The notes beneath the pieces were generated by a model. That model had not been told where the DNA came from. It made no database searches and saw only the letters and a list, made by a program, of their open reading frames with translations. The translations under genes were made by a program, and so were the position numbers. A stretch of DNA of 6,078 nt, taken from the NCBI GenBank assembly GCA_017960415.1, contig JAGCZE010000007.1, positions 1 to 6,078 of the forward strand, written 5' to 3'. The first letter of the stretch is position 1; the number at the start of each line of letters is the position of its first letter. The DNA comes from Lachnospiraceae bacterium (GTDB lineage Bacteria; Bacillota_A; Clostridia; Lachnospirales; Lachnospiraceae). Positions 1 through 5,877 of this stretch are shown piece by piece.

Positions 1-857
1 CCGAAGATTATCATTGCGAGCAAAAGTCCTATCAGGCATCCGGTTCCGCCCATTATGACAAAGGTGTCCATGAAGCTCTTTGATACTATCTGCCCCGGGA
101 TTATTTCGGCGAACATTTCCGTTTCAACCTGATTCAGAACCTTATTTCCGTGGATGCCGAACCACCACATAACGCCGACCAGTACCGTATACAAAAGGCC
201 GCTTCCGTAGGAACCCCGGTCCATCCCGCTGAAGATCGCGTTCACAACCTTCGTAAACAACTCCCGGACGCTCTCAACAGAGAAGCATACGGTAATAAGA
301 TAATTTTCCGCGGCAATGCACAGGATCGCCGCCGTAAAAGGCAGAATAACATGGAGCGCAGCATTGAAGATCGAATCAGCCCCGTCCACAAATATATTTT
401 TCCTAATCTCAAACAGAACCTCGAATTTTCGATAGAGAGCCGAGCCGATCAGCCCCGCCAGCAGCGCGCAGAAAACGCCCTGACCTCCCAGCAGGTTAAA
501 ATCAGGATTGGCCGGGGTAAACCCGACAAGTATGAAAAAACCCGCAAGACAGGTCATGAGGCTGCCAAACCTGAAAACAAGCCTTTCGTTATTATCGATC
601 CTGTTTGTGTAACTTAAGTTCAGCGCAACCGTCAGGTACACGGCCAGAACGCCCACTGTGGTCACCTGGACTATCTGAAGGATGTTCCGTAATGCCCCTC
701 CCATAAAGGAATCCAAAAAATCCTGATACCCCATGATCGGAAAGCTGTTCAGAAGGACCGTAATGCTGCCTGTGAACAGGATCGGAATCACCATTGACAG
801 ACTTTCCTTGATCATACGGGTTATAGCCTGTATTTTTCTCGATAATAAAGCTTTCAT
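1..857 (-). CDS. PTS EIIC-domain membrane protein, lactose/cellobiose type, 3' end missing (possible EIIC-EAL signalling protein)
   Basis: The frame stays open from an ATG at 857 to the window edge, giving 285 codons with no stop. It encodes a hydrophobic multi-pass protein. The first membrane segment (MVIPILFTGS, about residues 22-31) follows a short basic amphipathic start, as in lactose/cellobiose-family EIIC domains. Other hallmarks are WWFGIHG at 231-237, where family members have the motif with the histidine near the sugar site, and GGTGC at 270-274. In PTS permeases this domain binds and moves the sugar, but no EIIB or EIIA gene is visible here. From memory, Clostridia also carry EIIC domains fused to a C-terminal EAL phosphodiesterase, and segments such as VDGADSIFN (157-165) remind me of those; this cannot be seen here. 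The stop upstream in frame is at 890-888, so the start lies between there and 857. ATG 857 has only a poor SD (see the ribosome-binding entry). The gene lies 81 bp after the kinase, on the same strand. EIIC identity is fairly sure; transport versus sensing is open. Confidence 0.85.
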   Translation of the reverse strand, partial: MKALLSRKIQAITRMIKESLSMVIPILFTGSITVLLNSFPIMGYQDFLDSFMGGALRNILQIVQVTTVGVLAVYLTVALNLSYTNRIDNNERLVFRFGSLMTCLAGFFILVGFTPANPDFNLLGGQGVFCALLAGLIGSALYRKFEVLFEIRKNIFVDGADSIFNAALHVILPFTAAILCIAAENYLITVCFSVESVRELFTKVVNAIFSGMDRGSYGSGLLYTVLVGVMWWFGIHGNKVLNQVETEMFAEIIPGQIVSKSFMDTFVIMGGTGCLIGLLLAMIIF

Positions 858-880
858 CCTGAATTTGCGGTTTATAACCG

Positions 881-889
881 TTCTCCTTT
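881..889 (-). promoter_or_regulatory. Strong Shine-Dalgarno misaligned with the first ATG of the EIIC gene
   Basis: The minus strand reads AAAGGAGAA here, the best ribosome-binding site in the 81-bp gap between the kinase stop and the EIIC gene. The ATG at 857 lies 25 nt past the final G of GGAG (883), too far for normal initiation. An in-frame ATA at 875-873 sits exactly 7 nt after it. A short inverted repeat, CGGTT-ATA-AACCG (880-868), lies between the site and ATG 857. If it folded, it could bring the two nearer, to about 12 nt. The sequence does not settle which start is used. Confidence 0.5.
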
Positions 890-938
890 ATACTGCTCAT
901 TCGCCAATTGATCGCAATTATCTGTTCAGTCATGTGTT

Positions 939-3900
939 TTAATGACCTGCGACTTTTGCAATACCGTCCCAATCCAGCTCCGTCAGCATTTTCTCGATCT
1001 CGGCCAGCTTTTTGCGGTCGGCTTCGGGAAGGCTGTAACCGTGCAGTTCTTTAATGATATCATCCATCATTTCATAGTCCATGCTTCCGGCGATCTCAAC
1101 AATCGTCCTATATGCCTCTTCAAGAGCTTCTGCTTCGATGGCCGGTAATTCATCATCCGTCTTGTCGAGCCAGGACAGTTCCTTATCAAGTGAACGGTAC
1201 ATCTCAAGAAGCCTGCAGGTATTTTGGCTGATATACTCCTCATCGCCGCTCTTGCCGGCTTCCTCGAGACTCTTCGCAAATTCGGAAAGCCGGGACGCTC
1301 CGATAATGCGTGCAGAGCTCTTCAATGCGTGGACCTTTACGGTATAGTTCGCTATATCCCGGCTCTCCCACAGTTTCTCTATCTCGTCCGCTTTATCCCG
1401 GGCAGTCTGATGAAATACCGACAGAACCGAAATATAGCCCTCCTGTGAGCCGCAGTTCTTAAGCCCCGCCTGCACGTCTATTTCATCCTGCTCTGTAAAA
1501 CGGGCGGGGAATGCAACTGTTCCTGAATTACTGCCAATATTCTCGTCTTCGAATCTGTTTCCCTGTGCCAAATCGCTTGACACCTTTTCCCGCTCTTCCC
1601 CGGACATTCTATCAGAGGACATGCTTTCCGGCTTTTTACCAAGTGCTCTGTCAACTGACGCACTTTCCGCCGTTTCTCCGGACATCATGCCGGATGTCAC
1701 CCTCTCAACCTTCTCCTTGGGCAGCATCCCGCAGAGCATTCTTTCGAGTTTTTCACCGTCAACAGGCTTGGACAGATAGTCTGTAAATCCTGCTTGGAGG
1801 TACATCTCGCGGGCACCGGAAACCGCATTGGCCGTAAGTGCCACCGCAGGCGCATCCTTGCTCGTTCCCGATGTACGTATGTGTTTCAGGGTTTCGATGC
1901 CGTCCATATCGGGCATCATATGGTCTATGAAAATGGCATCATACAGATTTTCCGAAGCAAGATGCAGGGCTTCCCTGCCGGATAATGCCGTATCTATCTT
2001 AATTCGTGTCTTTTTGAGCAGGCTCTGCATGACGGTAAGGTTCATTTCCGTGTCGTCCACAACGAGAATCCGTGCTTCGGGCGCATGGAACAGCTCATGA
2101 TACTCGTAACCCCGGTCGGATAATTCGCCGAACCTTGCGGCTACGTCTCCGATCTCCTCCCATTTTACGACCTCCTGGTCTATCGCAAATGAGAATTCCG
2201 AGCCTTTTCCGTATTCACTCTTGACTTTCAGCGTACTCCCCATCAACTCAAGCAGCTGCCGGGTAATGCTCATGCCGAGGCCGGTTCCCTCGATGGCACG
2301 GTTTCTCTTCTCCTCGATACGTTTGTACGGCGAGAAGAGTTTTTCCATATCTTCGGCCTTCATACCGATTCCGGTGTCTTCTACCTTAAAGTCCAGAAGG
2401 ATATGTCCGGATGTTGTATTTTCCCCGGTTGTGAAGGATATTGTCAGTGTCACTTCGCCTGTTTCGGTGTATTTTACAGCATTGGTCAGAAGATTCATCA
2501 CGCACTGTCTGATCCTGATCTCATCTCCGGTCAGAAGCCTCGGAATATGCCTGTCCACATTGATATTGAATTTCAGCCCCTTCTTTATGGCTCTGTCACG
2601 GGTCATGTTAACAAGATCGTTGATCAGTGAAGACAGGTCATACTGCACCGGAATGATCTCCATCTTGCCTTCCTCGACCTTTGACAGGTCCAGGATGTCG
2701 TTTATCAGCGAAAGTAATGTCTTTCCCGCTGACATGATATTTGCGGCATAGATCCGTATGGGTGTTTCCGTGGATTCGCGCAGGATCATCTCATCCATGC
2801 CGAGCACGGCGTTTATGGGCGTTCTGATCTCGTGAGACATGCTTGCCAGGAAACGGCTCTTTGCCTCGTTTGCGCTGTCCGCGATATTCCTCTGCTTTTG
2901 TAGTTCCTCCATATACAGGTAATGCTCGGTGTCATCCACCAATGCATACAGTTTTCCGTAGCTCTCGCCCTTGTAAACAAGATCGTTTTCTTCCGGTGTA
3001 TAAACGCGGTCGTTGATCTTCAGCGTTTCGCCTTTCTCTACGGTGGCGATGATGGAAGAAATGATATCGTACGGGGTGCGGATGAGCTTTTTCTCATTTC
3101 CCCTGTCTGCCGGTTCAACCGTTTCCGTACTGACCGTATCTCCTCTCAGTTTCCCCATATTCACCGAAAAGAAAGCATCAAACTCCGGATAAAGCTTTGT
3201 TACCGGTTCGTTAAAGTACTGTATGCGCCCTTCATTGTCGACGGCTATGATCCCCTCGGATATCCTGTCAATTACGAAATCCTTCGCGATTTCTTTTGTT
3301 CCGAGCAGATCGAATCCGAATATTCCGATCAGCATGAATATATTTCCGAACAATGCTCCGGGCATGGAAAGGTCGTAACTCTCGGAAATACTGAAAATAT
3401 GTGTGATATGAAGGATAAAAGAAGATGCCTGGATTCCGAATGCTATTATCAGCATAAGAAGTCTGAGCTTGGCGTTCCTGTTTTTTTCCTTGCGATACGC
3501 CAGGATGACCCATACCATCGCAAAAACGATAAGCACTGCATTTATTCCCATAAGGAAGTCATGTACGTTCCCGTTGGTATGGTAAAACTTTGGAAACACA
3601 GGATCCGGAATAAACCGGTATTCCTTGTAAAACAGGCCGCTTCTTTCCATGTTCAGCACTGTAATGTAAATACCGACGAGCACAAGCCCAAGCACTCTTT
3701 TCAGCCATTTTGGGATCCTTATCCCACACATTTTGGCAGCGAACATCCAAAATGCAAAAGCGATCCAAACCCGTCCGGCATATGACAGTTTCAGTGCGGT
3801 GAGATACGCTTCCTCCGAAGCCGCTTTCATTTCAAAGAGATATCCCAGGTTGCTGATAAACGATGAAATGCACGTAAACAGCAGATAAGAGTGGATGGAA

Positions 3901-3992
3901 TTTTTCCATCCGGAAAAAACGATCCAAATCTCGATAAACAAAACGCTGATTGTTATATACTGTATGATCAGCAGAACATCGTGTGTATTCAC
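939..3992 (-). CDS. Hybrid sensor histidine kinase: 7TM, PAS, HisKA, HATPase, receiver, HPt
   Basis: This is a 1017-residue membrane kinase carrying a whole phosphorelay in one chain. Residues 1-231 hold about seven membrane segments (roughly 4-28, 34-54, 66-89, 97-113, 145-165, 176-195, 211-231), like the 7TM sensor module of HisKA_7TM proteins. A PAS-like domain spans about 236-355, followed by a helical linker. The HisKA motif SHEIRTP places the phosphoacceptor at H387. The ATPase has an N box (MNLLTNAVKYT, 499-509), DTGIGM (539-544) and GTGLGM (569-574). The receiver (about 640-755) has D646/D647, phosphoacceptor D690, T720 and K742. A repetitive linker (762-813) leads to an HPt domain with HALKSS and H888. 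Residues from about 950 form an extra acidic helical tail. All catalytic residues I can check are present. The start is GTG at 3992, with AGGAG 7 nt upstream. The ligand and final output partner are unknown; no separate regulator gene is in the window. Identity is very sure. Confidence 0.97.
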   Translation of the reverse strand: MNTHDVLLIIQYITISVLFIEIWIVFSGWKNSIHSYLLFTCISSFISNLGYLFEMKAASEEAYLTALKLSYAGRVWIAFAFWMFAAKMCGIRIPKWLKRVLGLVLVGIYITVLNMERSGLFYKEYRFIPDPVFPKFYHTNGNVHDFLMGINAVLIVFAMVWVILAYRKEKNRNAKLRLLMLIIAFGIQASSFILHITHIFSISESYDLSMPGALFGNIFMLIGIFGFDLLGTKEIAKDFVIDRISEGIIAVDNEGRIQYFNEPVTKLYPEFDAFFSVNMGKLRGDTVSTETVEPADRGNEKKLIRTPYDIISSIIATVEKGETLKINDRVYTPEENDLVYKGESYGKLYALVDDTEHYLYMEELQKQRNIADSANEAKSRFLASMSHEIRTPINAVLGMDEMILRESTETPIRIYAANIMSAGKTLLSLINDILDLSKVEEGKMEIIPVQYDLSSLINDLVNMTRDRAIKKGLKFNINVDRHIPRLLTGDEIRIRQCVMNLLTNAVKYTETGEVTLTISFTTGENTTSGHILLDFKVEDTGIGMKAEDMEKLFSPYKRIEEKRNRAIEGTGLGMSITRQLLELMGSTLKVKSEYGKGSEFSFAIDQEVVKWEEIGDVAARFGELSDRGYEYHELFHAPEARILVVDDTEMNLTVMQSLLKKTRIKIDTALSGREALHLASENLYDAIFIDHMMPDMDGIETLKHIRTSGTSKDAPAVALTANAVSGAREMYLQAGFTDYLSKPVDGEKLERMLCGMLPKEKVERVTSGMMSGETAESASVDRALGKKPESMSSDRMSGEEREKVSSDLAQGNRFEDENIGSNSGTVAFPARFTEQDEIDVQAGLKNCGSQEGYISVLSVFHQTARDKADEIEKLWESRDIANYTVKVHALKSSARIIGASRLSEFAKSLEEAGKSGDEEYISQNTCRLLEMYRSLDKELSWLDKTDDELPAIEAEALEEAYRTIVEIAGSMDYEMMDDIIKELHGYSLPEADRKKLAEIEKMLTELDWDGIAKVAGH
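1554..1709 (-). repeat. Four imperfect 39-bp tandem repeats inside the kinase gene (13-residue units)
   Basis: Kinase residues 762-813 divide without gaps into four 13-residue units: VERVTSGMMSGET, AESASVDRALGKK, PESMSSDRMSGEE and REKVSSDLAQGNR. The shared pattern is x-E-(S/K/R)-x-(S/T)-S-D-R-x-x-G-(E/K)-x. The codons also resemble one another; for example, GAA AGC ATG TCC, GAA AGT GCG TCA and GAA AAG GTG TCA occupy the same place in three units. The array sits in the flexible linker between the receiver and HPt domains, where length change should be tolerated. It probably arose by tandem duplication followed by divergence. Confidence 0.65.
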
Positions 3993-4004
3993 TTTTTTTC
4001 TCCT
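3993..4004 (-). promoter_or_regulatory. Ribosome-binding site that fixes the GTG start of the kinase
   Basis: AGGAG (4004-4000) is followed by a spacer made only of seven A residues (3999-3993) and then GTG at 3992. This spacing is ideal and supports GTG as the real start, since no in-frame ATG precedes the first membrane segment. Because the spacer is a single A7 run, slippage would alter SD spacing directly. Confidence 0.75.
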
Positions 4005-4006
4005 CT

Positions 4007-4150
4007 CTCATACTCAGCTTCCGGTCGATCAATAATACTTCTCTCAATCTCAGCTTCCGGTCGATCTGTATTACTTATCTCAGGTTCAGCTTCCGGTCGA
4101 TCTGTATTACTTATCTCAGGCTCAGCTTCCGGTCGATCTGTAATACTTCA
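4007..4150. repeat. Four 36-bp tandem repeats spanning the permease 3' end and the gap before the kinase gene
   Basis: Four direct units follow one another with an exact 36-bp period (minus strand 4150-4115, 4114-4079, 4078-4043, 4042-4007). Every copy contains the identical 17-bp core GATCGACCGGAAGCTGA. The two middle copies match almost completely; the outer two diverge, mostly outside the core. The first unit in transcription order includes the last codons and the TGA stop (4124-4122) of the upstream permease gene, so the array looks like successive duplications of that gene end. The permease frame meets stop codons in every unit. One other frame is open across all four and ends in TGA at 3991-3989, overlapping the kinase GTG. 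I see no inverted repeats in the unit that would suggest a terminator or a CRISPR repeat, and the spacing is too tight for CRISPR spacers. Confidence 0.95.
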
Positions 4151-4922
4151 TCACCTTGCCGAACACCCCCCGCATGATAACAAAGAACAGAGCTCCAGAC
4201 AGCGGGCTTATGAATGCGGCCCACTCAGGCCATCCAAACAGCGGTTTTCCGAGTATCACGGCTCCGGGTACATGAAGAGTCATCGCAAATGGTGCAATGA
4301 CCGAAAACAGCACACGCAGCGGCCCCGGAAATGTGTCGATCGGGTACTGGCAGGCACTGCGTCCGCCGTAAGTCAGCGCATTTACGAGCTCGATGGATTT
4401 CACGCTGTGTATGCAGAAGATCGCCTCGATCAGGAACAGCCCCAATATCAGCATACTTCCGCCCATTATGGCTTCAAGAAGCATCAGGACCTTCATTACC
4501 GACCAGGACACATCCGACATATTGCTTCCGATAATGAGGGCCGCAACGCCCACCGCAATGCAGGTGATCCTTCGGGGATCGGCCGCACTGCACATTACCT
4601 GGGTCAGAACCCCGCGAGGCCGCAGAAGTATCGTGTCGAGACCGCCGGTCCTGATAAGATTCGGGAAATTGCCCGTAATGCCCCTGCAAAACACTTCGGT
4701 AAGGTAGAAAGTCACGCTCATCATGCCGAAGAAGAAGTACAGGTCCCCTGCTCCCCATTCGTTCAACCGCTCGAACCTGTCAACGAGCAGGATCACGGCC
4801 ATCATCTCTCCGCCCTCCATGACCAGCTGTGCGAAGGTCTGCATCAGAAATGAAGCCGGGTATTGCAGCTGCGCTTTGATCAGCATGCACATTGAACGGA
4901 CGTATAATTTGACAGTATTCAT
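4122..4922 (-). CDS. ABC-2-type exporter permease, second of a pair (DUF990-like family)
   Basis: This gene encodes a 266-residue integral membrane protein of about six segments, the usual size for the family. The loop motif IRTGGLDTILLRP (90-102) is the signature of paired DUF990-type permeases (COG4587/COG3694 group). Other family-like features are YPIDTFP (193-199), the following IAPFAM segment, and the terminal YRSTGS. It should form a heterodimeric channel with the permease encoded just upstream, driven by the ATPase at the right edge; the substrate is unknown. The start chosen is ATG 4922, 2 bp after the upstream stop and 6 nt after an AGGGGGG site. A longer reading from 4973 would overlap the neighbour and adds a hydrophilic head that the family lacks. 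The last codons and stop lie in the first unit of a 36-bp repeat array. Confidence 0.9.
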   Translation of the reverse strand: MNTVKLYVRSMCMLIKAQLQYPASFLMQTFAQLVMEGGEMMAVILLVDRFERLNEWGAGDLYFFFGMMSVTFYLTEVFCRGITGNFPNLIRTGGLDTILLRPRGVLTQVMCSAADPRRITCIAVGVAALIIGSNMSDVSWSVMKVLMLLEAIMGGSMLILGLFLIEAIFCIHSVKSIELVNALTYGGRSACQYPIDTFPGPLRVLFSVIAPFAMTLHVPGAVILGKPLFGWPEWAAFISPLSGALFFVIMRGVFGKVMKYYRSTGS

Positions 4923-4924
4923 GA

Positions 4925-5716
4925 TCAACCCCCCTGTATCACTATCAGTCGTTTGTTTCTGTTCCAGAACCATATTCCCATACAGGTCAGTACGACGGTC
5001 CAGCCGGCCTGAATCAACAGTATCCTGGGGGCTTCGCCAATAGATGCCGCACCTGTATAAAGCCTTATGGGCGCATCGAGCATCTGGGCGTAGGGAAGGA
5101 GCCTTATCACATTCTGCCAGCTGTCAGGGAAAAGGGTTAGCGGCAGGATATTGCCCGAAAAGGTCATCAACAGAAGGTTTAAAAGTGCCTGCATCCCGCG
5201 CGGATCCAGGGTTCTCATGGTAAAGCCCATGGTTATGTTCTCCAATGCGGAAACGCAGAGTAAGCCCACAATTAATGTTACCAGGCCCCACGCAAGTCCT
5301 CCGGCGCTGTCCGGAAGTGAGAGACCCCACCCTTCCGGGAGCAGTAATGCGAAGATCAGCATCGGCACGGCTCTCAAAAAACTTCCCATCAGCTTCTGGG
5401 CCATGATCCTTGCATAATAAAAGCCGTATATGCTCAGCGGCCTGCACAGATCATATGCTATGCCGCCGGTCCTGATCTTATCAAGCAGTTCCGGATCCGA
5501 TGCCAGCAGCATCCTGAAAAAAGCCTGCTGCAGCCAGACATAGCTCGTTATCTGGGACAGCGGCATGGCCTGCGGCTTTCCCGTATACAGGGCCCGGTAG
5601 ATAGCGATCAGTATGATCCCGAAGAACATCTGGCAGATTATGCCGCCCAATACCGCCCCGCGGTACTGCATCTCCATTTTGATCCGCATCTTGAAGGCGG
5701 ACAGATATGCTCTCAT
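4925..5716 (-). CDS. ABC-2-type exporter permease, first of a pair (DUF990-like family)
   Basis: This gene encodes a 263-residue polytopic membrane protein. It carries the family loop motif IRTGGIAYDLCRPLS (81-95), parallel to IRTGGLDTILLRP in its partner, and the typical mid-protein ENITMGFTMRTLDPRG (159-174). It also has a C-terminal membrane segment followed by a basic stretch and a final GG, as often seen in this family. Its role would be one half of the membrane channel of an ABC exporter with unknown substrate. ATG 5716 is preferred over ATG 5731: the protein then starts MRAYLSAFKMRIK, a normal amphipathic family start, and a GGGGA site lies 8 nt upstream. The ATPase gene ends 161 bp upstream, an unusually loose gap for this cluster, whereas the next permease follows after 2 bp. 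Confidence 0.92.
   Translation of the reverse strand: MRAYLSAFKMRIKMEMQYRGAVLGGIICQMFFGIILIAIYRALYTGKPQAMPLSQITSYVWLQQAFFRMLLASDPELLDKIRTGGIAYDLCRPLSIYGFYYARIMAQKLMGSFLRAVPMLIFALLLPEGWGLSLPDSAGGLAWGLVTLIVGLLCVSALENITMGFTMRTLDPRGMQALLNLLLMTFSGNILPLTLFPDSWQNVIRLLPYAQMLDAPIRLYTGAASIGEAPRILLIQAGWTVVLTCMGIWFWNRNKRLIVIQGG
4929..4935 (-). promoter_or_regulatory. Shine-Dalgarno of the second permease, embedded in the end of the first permease gene
   Basis: The minus strand reads AGGGGGG, then TTGATC, then the ATG at 4922. The G run encodes the final Gly-Gly of the first permease, so termination and re-initiation are almost certainly coupled. The G6 run is a possible slippage site, but both flanking genes are in the expected frame here. 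Confidence 0.75.
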
Positions 5717-5724
5717 TTGTATTG

Positions 5725-5729
5725 TCCCC
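5725..5729 (-). promoter_or_regulatory. Ribosome-binding site favouring ATG 5716 for the first permease
   Basis: GGGGA lies 8 nt before ATG 5716. The alternative ATG at 5731 is preceded only by GTGAGA, a weaker match, so the shorter protein is preferred. Confidence 0.5.
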
Positions 5730-5748
5730 ATTTCTCACATAACATGAT

Positions 5749-5776
5749 TTCATATTTCAGTTGCCGTGTTTATCAA
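5749..5776 (-). promoter_or_regulatory. Possible sigma-A promoter upstream of the permease pair
   Basis: The minus strand has TTGATA (5776-5771), a 16-bp spacer and TATGAA (5754-5749), a fair match to -35 and -10 boxes. It would give a leader of some 25 nt before the permease start. It could let the permeases and downstream genes be transcribed apart from the ATPase gene. The match is imperfect and AT-rich gaps produce such pairs by chance. Confidence 0.3.
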
Positions 5777-5796
5777 GCTGCATGATACCTCCATGC
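5757..5796 (-). other. Tiny ORF (MQLDKHGN) with Shine-Dalgarno inside a small hairpin, ATPase-permease gap
   Basis: In the 161-bp gap, GGAGG (5792-5788) stands 4 nt before ATG 5783, which opens an eight-codon ORF ending with TGA at 5759-5757. The site and start lie in an inverted repeat, GCATG-7 nt-CATGC (5796-5780), that could hide them. It may be a leader peptide or simply chance. The possible -35 box overlaps this ORF, so both readings cannot be fully independent. I see nothing else in the rest of the gap, including no clear terminator after the ATPase gene. Confidence 0.2.
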
Positions 5797-5877
5797 CATG
5801 TTTCCTGCTTCCCGTCTATTACGCCCTATAATACAGTCATGTTCAGTATCCGTCTTCTTTTCAGGCTTCAATCAGAT

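Noticed and set aside
150..617. Plus-strand ORF of 155 codons
   Set aside because: It is antisense to the EIIC membrane segments, and its highly charged Arg/Gln-rich product is what the complement of hydrophobic codons gives.
592..933. A minus-strand frame starting MTEQ or MSSI that overlaps the beginning of the EIIC gene and has coding-like codons in its first part
   Set aside because: It has no Shine-Dalgarno before 933 or 900, and soon becomes a compositionally odd, histidine/glycine-rich shadow opposite the clear membrane helices of the EIIC frame. A frameshift at the A5 run near 841 that would join them is possible, but the EIIC frame already has a normal-looking N-terminus.
897..941. 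Rho-independent terminator between the kinase and EIIC genes
   Set aside because: Only a 4-bp weak inverted repeat is present and no U-rich run follows, so read-through is more likely.
2922..3785. Plus-strand ORF of 287 codons opposite the kinase
   Set aside because: It lies wholly antisense to well-conserved kinase sensor and PAS coding sequence and has Cys/His/Tyr-rich composition typical of shadow frames.
4007..4150. CRISPR array
   Set aside because: The units abut with a 36-bp period and no variable spacers of 25-40 bp; the apparent spacers are themselves repeated.
4122..4150. Programmed +1 frameshift at the permease stop (AGC TGA G), similar in idea to prfB
   Set aside because: The codon before the stop would re-pair badly after a +1 slip, and there is no strong SD-like stimulator at the right distance. 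The normal YRSTGS ending fits the family.
3891..4853. Long plus-strand ORF of 320 codons with SASGRS repeats
   Set aside because: It is the antisense shadow of the permease gene and the 36-bp array; the regular repeat comes from the array period and there is no supporting start site.
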